Source of the DNA: Selaginella tamariscina
Taxonomy: Eukaryota; Streptophyta; Lycopodiopsida; Selaginellales; Selaginellaceae
NCBI GenBank assembly: GCA_003024785.1
Contig: PUQB01000812.1
Coordinates: 1 to 64,000, forward strand
DNA: 64,000 nucleotides
Direction of reading: 5' to 3'
This document shows, in pieces, positions 46,712-59,000 of this stretch. Within the stretch, counting starts at the first letter, position 1. The number at the start of each line of letters is the position of its first letter. The notes below the pieces were generated by a model. That model had not been told where the DNA came from. It saw only the letters and a list, made by a program, of their open reading frames with translations, and did not search any database. The translations under genes were made by a program, and so were the position numbers.

Positions 46712-47680
46712 ATGGCCGATTTTGAATAATTTCAATGCGAGCACCAAATGTTGCTTCATGAGCTGGCCACTTTGCGCCAAGTGGTCACAAATTTGCAAGG
46801 TTCCACCAACACGGCGCATGCAGCTGCTGATGCATCCTCCAAGGCTACTGCACATGCTCTCTCTCAGGCATCCGTGGTTTCCTCTCCATCGAACGCGCCG
46901 AAGATTAGCATGCCAGAAAGTTCAGTGGCAATCGTGCCGATTTCCAAGAGTTCCTGAATTAGATCAGGCTTTTGATCCGCATGCAACCACGCCGCTACTC
47001 AACTAAATGCACAAAAGGTTGGCTTTTTTGGCATCCTTACTAGTTGGATCTTCACGGGCTTGGGTTGCCCCTTTGTTGGAACGTGACGATCCATTGATGG
47101 AGGACTTCAAAGGATTTGTGGCTGCCTTTGAAGCCTGCTTTGGAGATCCGACAAGTACTGTTCTGCATGCACGAAGTTACGCAAGCTCACACAAAGATCC
47201 CGACCAGGTTCTGTCTATGCATCCGAATTTCAGCAACTTTGCACGAACATTCCATGGGACAAGACTGCATTAATCAAACATTTTCATTTTGGGTTGAGGG
47301 ATGACGTGAAGGACCTTCTCCTTATGTTACCAGATGCCCAAACATTAGCAGAGATTATGCAACAGGCCGTTCGCTGCGACAACCGTTTGTTCAAGTGTCG
47401 TCAGGAAAAATCCCATTAGCAGTTCCTGCAAACCAATTCTACAACTGTGGTACATGTTCCTGCGACCCCTTCTAGAGTAGTTCCTATGAAGGGAGAAATA
47501 CAAGCGTGGCTCACTTTTTGCTGCTGAGAAGCAACGTCACCGCAGTGAGAATCTATGCTTGTATTATGGTGAAGCAGGACACAAGGTGGCGGAATGTCCT
47601 ATTAAAGCTAGGAAGTTCAAGACGCGTGAAGTTGAAGCTAAAGCTCAGTCGAAAAACTTCAATGTTCACTTCATCTAAGA
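46712..47680 (+). pseudogene. gag: gag of the third gypsy element
   Basis: From ATG 46,712 (MADFE then a stop) with a coiled, Ala-rich leader (MLLHELATLRQVVTNLQGST), then the capsid-type region TALIKHFHFGLRDDVKDLLL (about 47,266-47,325) and the stretch LAEIMQQAVRCDNRLF, common in gypsy Gag proteins. A zinc-knuckle remnant CLYYGEAGHKVAECP is at 47,551-47,595, with the first Cys pair altered. Several frame breaks. Confidence 0.75.
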
Positions 47681-47689
47681 GCCGAGAAG

Positions 47690-48067
47690 TTGGACATAGG
47701 TGCAGGCTCCATTGGTGCTGCTCATACCATTCCATCACTCAAGTTTCCTGTACACATTCATTTCAATAATAGAGAGATCAAGGAGTTTGCCCTACTAGAC
47801 ACTAGTGCAAATGCATGCTTCATAGATGACACTTTTGCAACTCAACATGGCATTCTGGTGGTGAAGTTGAAGCGTGCAGTTCTTATAAAGGTGGTCGATG
47901 GTCGTCTGATTGCTTCTAGTGTAGTTACCCATGTTACCACACCTTCTCTTGCTCTTGAGCATTCAACTGTTCGTTTTCTTCAACTTGATCAAGACCCGGA
48001 CGACTCCCATCATTTTGGGCATGCCATGGTTCGTGGTTGCAAATCCTCAGATCGACTGGAGGTCTAG
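47690..48067 (+). pseudogene. Protease of the third gypsy element (active site altered)
   Basis: Open for 125 residues. ALLDTSANACFIDDTFA (47,791-47,841) is the active-site block with Ser replacing Gly in DTG. The rest of the fold (VVKLKRAVLIKVVDGRLIAS) fits a retropepsin. Downstream, 48,170-48,720, is a Pro/Ser-rich, frame-broken linker with two copies of a TCCTCCTCRACARGATYC segment. Confidence 0.7.
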
Positions 48068-48724
48068 GACGCTCATGTTTTCCTCTTTGGCAGCTAGGAT
48101 CAATCATGTACCTTCTTGCGTGCAAAATATGTCCTTAGTGCTGAGGCAGTACAAGCTACATGATTAATTGTGCATGTTCCTGTATCAGTGTTGAAGACTC
48201 CTCCTCGACAAGATTCACCTCATGTTAGTTCTTTAGCACATCTGCAGGCTCTCTCCACTTTTGTAAGTTCGCGAATTCCTATACAGGGTTATTCCAATCC
48301 CTGTATCAATGTCGAAGGTTCCTCCTCAACAGGATCCTCCTCCTGTTGGTTCGTTAGCACACTCACAGGCTCTTCTCACTCCTGTGCATCCACGGACTTT
48401 TGTACAGGATTCTTTCAATCCTGTACACTTGTCAAATCCACACATGTTTTTCCCAATCCTGCCTCTTTTCGTTACTCTGCTTCTGTTCTACCCCTCAAGA
48501 TCCTTCCTCTTTTTCAATCACAGCTCCCTCCTTCCCTCTCGAGTTCTTACCACTACCATGCATGAACTTGCCACTGATCCTGCTCCTTTTCATCTTTTTG
48601 CTTTCCAAGTAACTCCTACGTCCTCTTTACCTTTCCTGTATCTGACTCCCCTATTTTTCAATCTCCTTCTCCTTTTCCTCCCTCTTCCCTACCATCCAAG
48701 TATCACTCCTTTTAGGATGTTTTG

Positions 48725-49650
48725 ACAAGCACAAGGCTGTAATTCTTCCTGTTCACAGGTCCTACGACTGTCCTATCGATCTTGCAGAAGGAAAGACTCC
48801 ACCGTTCGGACCGATTTATGCACTGTCACCTATAGAATTGAAGGTTCTTCGTCAGTACATCGAGGAAAACTTGTCATCCGACTTCATTTGTCACTCAAAG
48901 TCCCCTGCAGGAGCACCTATCTAGAAGAACGATGGGAATTTGCGTTTAGTTGTGGACTATAGGGTTTGAATCAAATCACCATTCGAAACTGATACCCGTT
49001 GCCATTGATCCTGGAACTTCTCAATTGGCTGCAAGGAGCGAAGGTGTTCACGAAGATCGACTTACGAGGGCTTACAATCTTGTACGGATTCGTCCAGGCG
49101 ATGAGTGGAAGATTGCCTTTCATACAAGGTATGGACACTTCGAGTACACGGTGATGCCTTTCGGACTTACCAATGCCTCAGCCGTGTTCCAACACATGGT
49201 GAACAACATCTTTCATGACTTCTTGGACCAATTTGTGGTCTACCTTGATGATATTTTGATTTTCTCTAAGGACCAGGCGGCTCATGACAAGCATGTACGA
49301 CTAGTCTACAGAAGCTTTGCGAGCATGGCATGTATGCGAAGTTGGAGAAGTGTTTCTTCAACAGGGATACTGTGGAGTTCTTGGGCTACATCGTCTCTCC
49401 TGCTGGCATTTCCATGGACATGCACAAGGTGAAGACTATCGTGGAGTGGGAGAGGCCCAAGTCTGTACGAGACGTACAATGTTTCTTAACTTTGCAAACT
49501 TCTATAGGTGTTTCATACAGGACTTCTCCAAGCGTGTACTTCCACTCACAGAACTCACCAAGCGCACATGAGTGTTCTCTTGGTCTGACAAGGCGGAACA
49601 TGCATTCACAATACTCAAGGACGCCTTCACAACAGCTCCGATTTTAGCAA
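48725..49650 (+). pseudogene. Reverse transcriptase of the third gypsy element
   Basis: Blocks SYDCPIDLAEGKTPPFGPIY, LSPIELKVLRQYIEENL, SPAGAPI followed by a stop and [13 protein letters not shown], then [18 protein letters not shown] and the catalytic [11 protein letters not shown] (49,242-49,274), which is intact. [20 protein letters not shown] follows in a second frame. Frame breaks near 48,960, 49,060, 49,285 and 49,510. Confidence 0.8.
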
Positions 49651-49655
49651 TTTTG

Positions 49656-52600
49656 AACCAATTTTGCAATATTGTCTCAGTTCTCCCTTCATACTAGCAT
49701 ACGTTTACCAAATTAAATAACTCTATTGTTTAAGGTGTTTGTTCATTCTCGTTTAATTTGACAAACATGTCCTTAAACTCTTAACCACCTATAAGTGCTG
49801 GTTATTGCTAGTACCACTTCTTCGACCAGTAATTTCTTGGATTAAATGATAGTTGGAAGTGCTTATGACATACTGAGTACTTTGCATGTATGCATTGAGA
49901 GAGGCATATTTTTGTCCTTGTCCTTGTCCTTTGTCATTTGCAATAACTAGAGAATGTAGTGCTGAACCATGTGTAATGGATTTCCCTTGTATCAACTAAA
50001 GCTTTGTTAAAGGGATCATATTTTTAGTGCATAGTTAATTATTCTTTCTTTGTAGGTATGACTTACCGTTCACAAGTAAATTACATAACTTTACTTTGTT
50101 ATCTTCTCTTAATTTTAAATTCACATACATAATATAGTAACATTACAAAATCACAAAACCAAAACGATATTGTTTCTTTTAAATCTATTAAATCTTGTTA
50201 GAACTTTATATTTCTAACTTATATTTTAAACAAGAAAATATATTTGATCATTAACGTATGAATATGAATATAGAAGCAATAAATATATTTATTAAATGAT
50301 TTATAAAATCTATAAATTTTGAAATGCATATGTACATAAAAGTTAGCAAAGTAGACTTTGTTCTAGTCGAGCAAACTTCAAGGTTATCAACTTTAATAAA
50401 TATCTCATTTTAAAAGCTGGTAAACACGTAATTTTCTCGACAATACAAAGTCTAAACATTTACTAACTTAAATATACAAATACATTTAAAAATTTATATA
50501 TTTTATAAATCAGTTAGTAAATAAATGTATTACTCTTATATTTATATTCATATATTAATAATATTTTACATTGCAATGTTAAATACAAATTAGAAAATAT
50601 AAAGTTATAAAATATCTAATATACGTCTTAATAAATTCAAGACATTATAATGTATTTTATGATTGACTAATATTAATATATTATCTATATTAATTTAAAG
50701 TTAACAACATAAATAACAAAGTAAAAATATAAAATTTACATGTGAATGATGAATTATACTTACATAAGGGCAAAAAAAATAATTCTTTGAATTCAAATCA
50801 TTCCAATTGATATTATGCATGAGTGTATACAAACGACTAGAGATTGCATACAAGTTATAGTTCAATAAATGTTGATTGTGTTCATTCATGAATATAAAAT
50901 TGTATTTATGAAGAATTTAAAACTTGTTTAAGGAATATAGATTCGAAGAAAAAAAAGTTTCACAACAATTTAGACTCAAGCTAATTATATTAAACTTCAC
51001 AATTTTAAGGATGATCCAAATTAAACACTAATCTTTATATGAACGAGACTGAGTATTTAATTGGAAACAATACTTAGAATGGCGAAGTTTAATTCCAAAA
51101 TAATTGTTAAACTTTATCACATTAAATATTAACTATTGTAAAATCCGGGTAAGAAACACAATTAATAATTAGATGCAAACATGAAATAAAAGTAAATTAA
51201 ATGTATGAGGCTATATGTCATAAGTTTATAGTTGAAGTATAAGAACTAGATGCATCTTGTTGTTATTTTAATAATACACCCATCGCATGACTAATAATGC
51301 CAGTTAAGAAAATTATCTCTACTCAATGGACTCCTAATTAAAAATTTACTAAACGAGAATTATCTTGTTCTAAAAAAGGATGAGATACATTAGAGCTACA
51401 TACTTTTAAACACACAAGAAATGAATGTTTAATATAGGCACATTTAAAATTTAAATGAGAAGCATCTCGTTTAAAATAAGTAATATAAATTATTTATATG
51501 ACAATAGTTCTATTATATAAACAAACATCACAATGGTAACATAATGTAATGAGTTGTAACTCATTAATTTCATATGTTACTACTTAATTTGAAATAGCTT
51601 TTGCTGAAATAGATTAAAATATATAATATATATATATAAACATGCTTATAAGTTAAACATTACATTCAAGATCAAATTCCTAAGCCTTTTAATATATTAA
51701 GTACTTGCTACTCAATTATTTAGTCAATTTAGTGCATAAGTAATTATTTTCTCCTTATGTAAGTATGACTGAACTTCTATAAGTAAATTATATAACTTTA
51801 CTTTAGTATTATTTTGTTAATTTTAAATTTACATACATACTATATGAACATTAAAAAATCATTAAATAAGAACCATAATATTTCATTTCACTTTATAAAA
51901 ATGTACATGTAATCTTTTATAACCTTATATTTTCTAACTTTTATTTTCAATAAAGAAATGGTAAAAGTTATTAATGTTTAAATAAGAATATAAGAGTAAT
52001 ATCTTTAATTATTAATTGAATTATATATTATATTAGTTTTTAAATGCATATATATATAAAAGCTAATGAAAGTTATATTTTGTTCTATTCGAGCAAACTA
52101 CAAGTGTTACTAGCTTGATAAATAAGCATTAATAAGCATCTTACTTTAATAACTGGTATCCCCTAATTTCCTAATTTTTATATACATTTGCATTATAAAA
52201 TAAATATAATTTATAAATCAATTTATATTATATGTTTCATATACATACATTAATAATTTCTTACCTTCATTGGCCAATAGTTAAGTGTCTTTAAGTATTA
52301 TTTATTAATTAAGTAATGTTAAGAAAATTCCATCTACACTAAGAGTGCACTTGATACCATCTTAATCTTGAGGCAATTAAGTGAGTTAAATCTTTTAAGT
52401 TACATCCACACCAATTCAATAGTTAAGTGTTTAAACCACTTACATTGCACTATTTTATAATACTTAATTTTAGAAGTTTGAAATTCAAAACTCCAATAAC
52501 CCTTTTATGGATTTGCATAAGCAAATCCAATGGTATTATGCTTAAATAGAAAATAAATAAAGATTGTAATGGACTTACCAACTCTTGCATTGTAAATAAA

Positions 52601-52700
52601 GCACTAAATACATATGCATTTTTAAATATATAAAAGTAACTAATAATCTTAAATTTTACATATATATAAATTTTAAATAAATTGAATACTAAAATGTATC
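49656..52700. other. AT-rich gene-free stretch with an old internal duplication
   Basis: No coding signal. The segment 50,030-50,620 resembles 51,730-52,260 (AGTGCATA-GTAATTATT, then AAGTAAATTA(C/T)ATAACTTTA), indicating a diverged direct duplication about 1.7 kb apart. Confidence 0.6.
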
Positions 52701-54440
52701 ATAATTAATATATAGTGTGTGTGTGTGAATAGATTCGTTTAACGAGGATGAAGTTTGAAATCCATGCCCAATCCTAGCCCTANGATGCAGATGATGCTCC
52801 ATTTCACACCAAAACGGAGCAGATTTTAGGGTTTCTGGATCCTTGCACAGACAAAGGACATGGCATATGCACAACAAATGCCCCCTCCGCAAGTGAAATA
52901 TAATTCACATAGAATATGTTAATATATTTGTTGATGTGTGATAAATACGAAGAGTTAAAAGTTAAAAGGACTCTTCAAGTCATAATACAATACTGGCTCA
53001 TATTTTAATAATAATGCTTAATTTGGTTTTGCACATCGTGACAAGAATCCCTGCAATGAAAAAGTAGATCTGAATTTTGAGCAAAAGAAATGTAGAGGAC
53101 GACTGTGATAGTGTGCAGCCTAAAGGATCTCAAAGTAAATTATGCAATGGAGTTAACAATTCTTGCTGAGATAGCTGATAGCATGAACATCAACAAGGGC
53201 ATCGAAATAGGGGCGCGCACTAATTTACTTAACCTTGCTTGCAAGCATGGTTAAGTGATTTAATGTTTTTCCCTTGATTTTGGCAATGTACTAGCAATTA
53301 AGTGAATTAAGTGGCAAAATATGACGAAAATGGCAATAAAATTGTTTTTTAAATGAATTAAAAATTAAAAATTAAAATAAATATTGAGAATATTTATAGA
53401 ATATTATTAATATGCTTTATTCATTAGCTTTTAATTGATTGAACTAAACAAAGTTTAAATGCAATAACCATGAAATGTGTTTTGTGTATTGTTATCTTCT
53501 ACATATAATTACATTACATGCAAATGCAATAATTATAATTAAAAATGAAATTCAAAAGAAATTTTGCATAATTAATCTGCATTAATTAGAAACGATGGTG
53601 GTAAAGTTTCTTAAACATACAAAATTGTGTGTATATTATGGATGTACAAATAGCTAGTTTTCTTTCTAAATTGTGCTACATATCAATTTAATTTATCCAT
53701 CAGAGAAAGATTCCAAGGATATACATCAACTAACGTTTCTTTAATGCAATATTTGTTACTAGTTGCAATCCATGGCATGTGGTCTATTGTTGTTGTGTTT
53801 ATCAATGGTTACACATGTATTATAAAGATGCTACATGTCCTACTTCATTGACTACATATATAGATATAAAATGAAATTTATTTATATAAAATCTTTGAAC
53901 TATTAATTTATTATATAGGAATTATGTGTCTTGTGCTGCTCCATGGCAACGCTTGAGGAGGCTATTGAGTTTGTTGAAGTCCATATCAGATCAAACCAAT
54001 GGTGATTCGATATTGCTTATAATGGTAGAATGGGTGGATTGGATCTTATAGTTTCTTTTCATCAATGCTATGCATATAACAGTAGTGTGTAGGAGTATGC
54101 CACTATAACTCTTTTGTAAAATATATTTATAAGGTGTTTGAATCAACTTTGTGGTGTAGAACAAAGAAATTACTTGCATATCAAGAAAAACTGAAATGGG
54201 CAATCACTGTTTTTTAAGCCTATAGAAAGATGGAGGCTTACAATGTTATGTGTAAAAGTAAATTAAGTAGTACTTAGGCATCATAGAATTTCTAAGTTTA
54301 CACGTGTTTCATTAGGAAAGTATAACGGGAAAAATACCAAAAAAATATATATGGTGAAAATACGAGAGTTAGAGAAGAACATAGAAATACAGGTCAATCG
54401 TAATATGAAGATGATTCAAGTATTAGTGTAATACAACAGT
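52701..54440. other. AT-rich stretch without recognised genes
   Basis: Contains one ambiguous base at 52,783. Only short open frames; none has a recognisable domain or codon pattern. Confidence 0.5.
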
Positions 54441-54560
54441 TTCAGAGAGAACAGAAATACAGCAATTCCAAAGAGAATCGGAATACGGCATTTCCAGAGG
54501 GAACATGAATACAACAATTCCAGAGAGAACCGAAATACGGCAGTTCCAGGTATCAATATA
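54441..54560. repeat. Tandem repeat of about 30 bp
   Basis: Four units of CAGAGAGAACNGAAATACRGCAATTC type. It precedes an LTR-like stretch. Confidence 0.8.
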
Positions 54561-54659
54561 TTATGTTCAAGGGAGCAGTTATCATAATGACATTAAGGAA
54601 GTTACGCAACCAACTGGATAAGATTCAAAGGAAGTTATAATAACTAAACGTACTGTATT

Positions 54660-55500
54660 AGAAGTGTAGGTATAAATAGATGAAGTTAGGAGTAAGAAAG
54701 CATCCCGGGGTATACTGAATATTGTACTATGTTTTGACAATATATACTCTCCTCTTACTCTCACTCTTCAATATCTTACTTGATTCTTTGATTTATACTT
54801 TCATTTCTACTGCGTTCGGGATCTGCAGTACTACTTGCTATATCTATTCTCTTCTTACTTTCTCTACAGTGTCTTACTTGATTCCTTGATTTCTACTTCT
54901 TATTTCTACTGCGTTGAGATCTGCAGTACTACTTACTATATCTTTTCTCTTCTCACTCCCGTTTGACATCTGAGGATTGGTTTCTAGTCTTGTGTCGTCT
55001 TCCATATTTCTGTTATACCCCTTGTTGTGGGTCTGTTGTCTGTCACCCTTATTACGGATCTGTTTATGAGTCTGTCACCCTTATTATGGGTTTGTTTGTG
55101 AGTCTGTCACCCTTATTATGGGTTTGTCTGTCTATCTGTCACCCTTATTATGGGTTCGTTTGTGAGTCTATCACCCTTATTATGGGTCTGTTTGTGAGTT
55201 TGTCACCCTTATTACGGGTCTGTCTGTTTATATATCACCCTTATTACGGGTCTATTTATATGTTATGCCCTTATTATGGGTATGTGTTACTGGTATACCC
55301 ATATTATGTGTTATCTTAGTCTTTTTCTTTTATTTCTACTGTGATGGGATCCACAGTTCTACCTGCTATATACCTTGCCATCCTTACCCTTGCCCGACCT
55401 TCTGAAGTCTAATCCGTATTCTATCTTATTTCTTCTTATTCTTACAGTGGGATAAACCAATCCCTTTAAGAGCTTTACAAAGGTCACTAAGGGCATTTTT
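54660..55500 (+). repeat. LTR-like sequence with 98-bp and about 33-bp tandem repeats
   Basis: TATAAATAGATG at about 54,671 could be a promoter box, followed by two 98-base units marked by CTTACTTGATTC (54,775 and 54,873). Then at 55,020-55,310 come nine or so units of CACCCTTATTATGGGTCTGT (about 33-36 bases). The 118-residue open frame over these repeats is an artefact. A solo LTR is possible, but no ends were found. Confidence 0.5.
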
Positions 55501-58500
55501 CTTAAGAGCATGGCTTACATTTTCTTGACAAAGTTCATTTGCAGTCGCTCAGTGTTGCTGCCCCTGCTTAAAATCTTATTTGCTAAGTTTAATATAATAG
55601 TTATTGATACTTAAAAGCCCGGGGTGTAGCTTCTTAAAAGTAGAAAGATAAATCTTCTCTCTCTCTCTTTCTCTCTTCTCTCTCTCTATATATTGTAAAA
55701 AATGTTGCTACTCGTCAAGGTTCCCATTTTAAAAGCCGTATTTGTAAGTTTCTTCTCAACTATTCACATGAGAAAAACATGTTAGTTCTACAAGTATACA
55801 CATATACACGCATAAACACATGCATATTACATACAAATGAAGTCTAATTATGTGTTACTAGTGATAAAAACCTCCACAAACACACATCTCACTACCCCCC
55901 CAACACACACACAACAGTTTTGGATGTAAGTCTTATAGTACAATATAAGACTTGGGGTCCTGGGGTCATTCTGCACTCTCTGGACTCGAGCTATGCAACT
56001 GCTTACATGCTTCTTGCAGAGGTTTATACATATATATTGCATAATGTGTGTGTGTGTTTATTTAAGGCATCAAAAGAATGTTTGAGAATGTTTGCGAAAA
56101 CCCTTTTTCAGGATGGACAATTAGAAGAGACTCTTTATGTAACAATGATGATAATATTAACATAAAACAACAATAATAATAACGTATATTAACTATGAAC
56201 TATATAAAATTATAAGTATATTATTAACAACTAAGATTTACTTATTTATAAACTTTATCACTTGAAACATAAGTTTTTTAAAGCTTTATCACAGCGTCTT
56301 TTTAATAGTTAAAACTTATTTAGTAAATAAACTATTTAAGTCCTTTTTATTATTATTTAGCTTTAATTATTAATTATTATAGGACTCAAGGTCCAAATTG
56401 AAGTTAAGAATTTCACTGAGGCCATGACTACAACTGAAGATGCAACAGCTCTGTTTAATGAAACACAACTTTTACTTAATATATAATTACAATATTTTTT
56501 TTTTAATAAATATATTTAAAACATACTGATAAACATACATACGGTTCCTTTATATGTAAAACTGTTATGGTTTTATAAAATCACATAATCCAAATCATCT
56601 TTACTGAAGTTGATAAGGACCCATAAAAGCCTCCGAGGTAAACAATAATACTTTGTGGTTATATAATGAAACTTTTAATTGAGTTAGATGTGAAACTTGT
56701 CGATGAAGATGTTTTACATAACATAAATATTTTCAGCACTATTCAAGTCGATGGCACTCACATTTTGTAACGAGAAATAATAATATCCAAAGCCATCACA
56801 TACTTTGACTTAAGAAAGGAAATAAAAAATATAAAAAGTATTGAAATCTTAACAAAAGCCCTACTTTAACAAGGAGTTTTAATTTTTAAGCTCCTTATAA
56901 TTAAGAAGAAAACTCATCATAATTAAATTTTAAAATATATTATTAAAACATTTTAAAATGATATTCTAAATATTCAATTTTGATTTTATTTATGAGTTTA
57001 CTTTTTATGGTATTTATGTGAAAATATTATAGCCAAATACAATTGTTATATAGCAATGACATATATAAAATACCTCAAATATTGTAGTTTTCTTAAGATT
57101 ATATAACATTTCTTTTTGAATAGTTTGTATATTTCATAATTTTTAATCATTATTTAATATGTTAGTCTCTTTTGTGGTCATTTCTATAGTTAATGTAAAC
57201 CCTTTTCTCATTATAAAGTAAACATGCGTAATTTTGAGTTTATATTATATAAAAATGATTAGTGAATCTAATGATTAATAAAGAATATTTAATGTGGAAA
57301 TATGATGCACTTATTATTATATTATATCTTAATGTCTTGTGGTGCCTCTACTAGGCATAATAAAAATTCTAAAGGTTATTAGTTGTTTAAGTTGAAGAGC
57401 ATGTTTAAATTTTTTTTTTTTAGTGATAACCAAGTAGAAAGATATATTTGTAACATAATGCCATAGTTTAATGAAGCCTTTTTGCGAATGATATCCCAAA
57501 TATCTTTTTTTTATTCTTTAAACAAAAAATTTAAAGTATCTAGTTGAATATTACATTTTTATAATAAGTGCCTTATTAATTTTGAATGATTATAATTATT
57601 GAATATAATAAATATGTTTTTAAATATTCAAAAGATTCCTTGTTTCTGTAAATAATTTTAAAGTGTGCCGGGTCAATAATGTTTTATTAAATGTGAAGGG
57701 TAATTGATTCTTAATATTGTTTATCATTTTCTTGGTCTCATTGTTTATTTTTTTTTACATTTTTAATAATATACAATATGCAATGGCCACTTAAGTATCT
57801 AAAGTCAAATTATTAATTTAAACTTATTTATAATGACATGAGTTTTTTTTAGGTGTTCTGATTGCAACTGTGTGGCATACAACTTCATCAACAAATGTGA
57901 TTGTCTCTTCATAATCGTATATATAATAGTGGTACTCACATCCATGTATATTCATTAGTTTCACTAAGTTGTCATTTCAATATATATATATATATATATA
58001 ATATATAATGTACATATACAAACCAATGAAGCTTCTGCATCGTGTGTATATATATAATACAAAATATGTATTCTAGTCACAGTGACGGTTTAAACAGAAA
58101 TATTGCATTGTCGTTATAGTTAACTCACATTTCTTGTATAGGAATTGTCTCCTCTCTCTCTCTCACACACACACACGCGCTCACGCTCCTCACACAAAGG
58201 CTGCCACAAAGTATGCACTCGTGTATTAAAAGTCATGTACGTTAAGCATTGTTTACATTACGAATGGTGATATCATCAAACACCGTGTTTGCCAGGTTGT
58301 TCTTCTTGATATTGTGGGTATATTCCAATATAGTTTATTTTAAATAAGCTAAATGTTATATACTCACATACGTCGTGATGTATATATACTCGTATATTTA
58401 GTATGTTTCAGTAGATACAACGTCAAATCCCATTGGTGTGTGTGTGCTGGGATCAAAACTCTCTCCCCTATTCTAAGCAAAAACATTTAACTAATAAAAA

Positions 58501-58534
58501 AAGAAAAAGTAAGAAAATAGAATATGCCGGTATC
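55501..58534. other. Gene-poor AT-rich stretch
   Basis: No gene is supported. Two short exon-like patches, 55,940-56,030 (KTWGPGVILHSLDSSYATAY) and 56,381-56,465 (GLKVQIEVKNFTEAMTTTED), could be old exons, but no family is recognised and no linking frame exists. CT/CA microsatellites occur at 55,655-55,690 and 58,148-58,176. Confidence 0.5.
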
Positions 58535-58930
58535 CTATTTCATCAGCATGTCAAAAGCTTCAGTAGCTGTTATCCTAGCCGCCGGGTTGAATGAGAGCAC
58601 CCGGGTCACAAAATGCAGCTGATCTTTAGAAAGCCTGCCAGTTTGAAGGTATTAATATAGTAATACACTAGGGGAAAATATCACGTTAGCATGTGTTTTA
58701 ATACATATGCTTACCCACTCAAAAGTTCATCAAAGCTTTTCATGCGCTCCTCAAAATCAGGCAACTCACAGCTGACGCGCTTGAAAGGGAGTTTGGCAGT
58801 TATATGGTCGAACTCCGGATTGGTCCGATAATCCGAACATACATTCAAGAGCCCCTGTATCCTAAGAACCCAGGTGTAAGATAAGTGTATGCACGGAGAC
58901 ACACACACACACAGAGAGAAGCTCTTCTTT

Positions 58931-59000
<70 letters not shown>

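Larger units (their letters stand above)
46105..49655 (+). mobile_element. Truncated third Ty3/gypsy element
   Basis: Starts with a probable 5' LTR (TGTCATGACCCGATACAGG at 46,105) that contains a tandem CAGGATATGCCTA repeat and a TAAAAG promoter box near 46,331. Gag, protease and RT follow; similarity is lost at about 49,655, early in RNase H, and no 3' LTR is seen. The LTR and coding sequences differ from both elements to the left, so it is a separate lineage. Confidence 0.8.

Noticed and set aside
48170..48725. Pro/Ser-rich ORFs as an independent gene
   Set aside because: They lie between protease and reverse transcriptase of the third gypsy element, in several broken frames, and match a pol linker.
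54963..55319. A 118-residue Cys/Tyr-rich membrane-like protein
   Set aside because: It is a frame over a 33-36-bp tandem repeat with no supporting start or homology.
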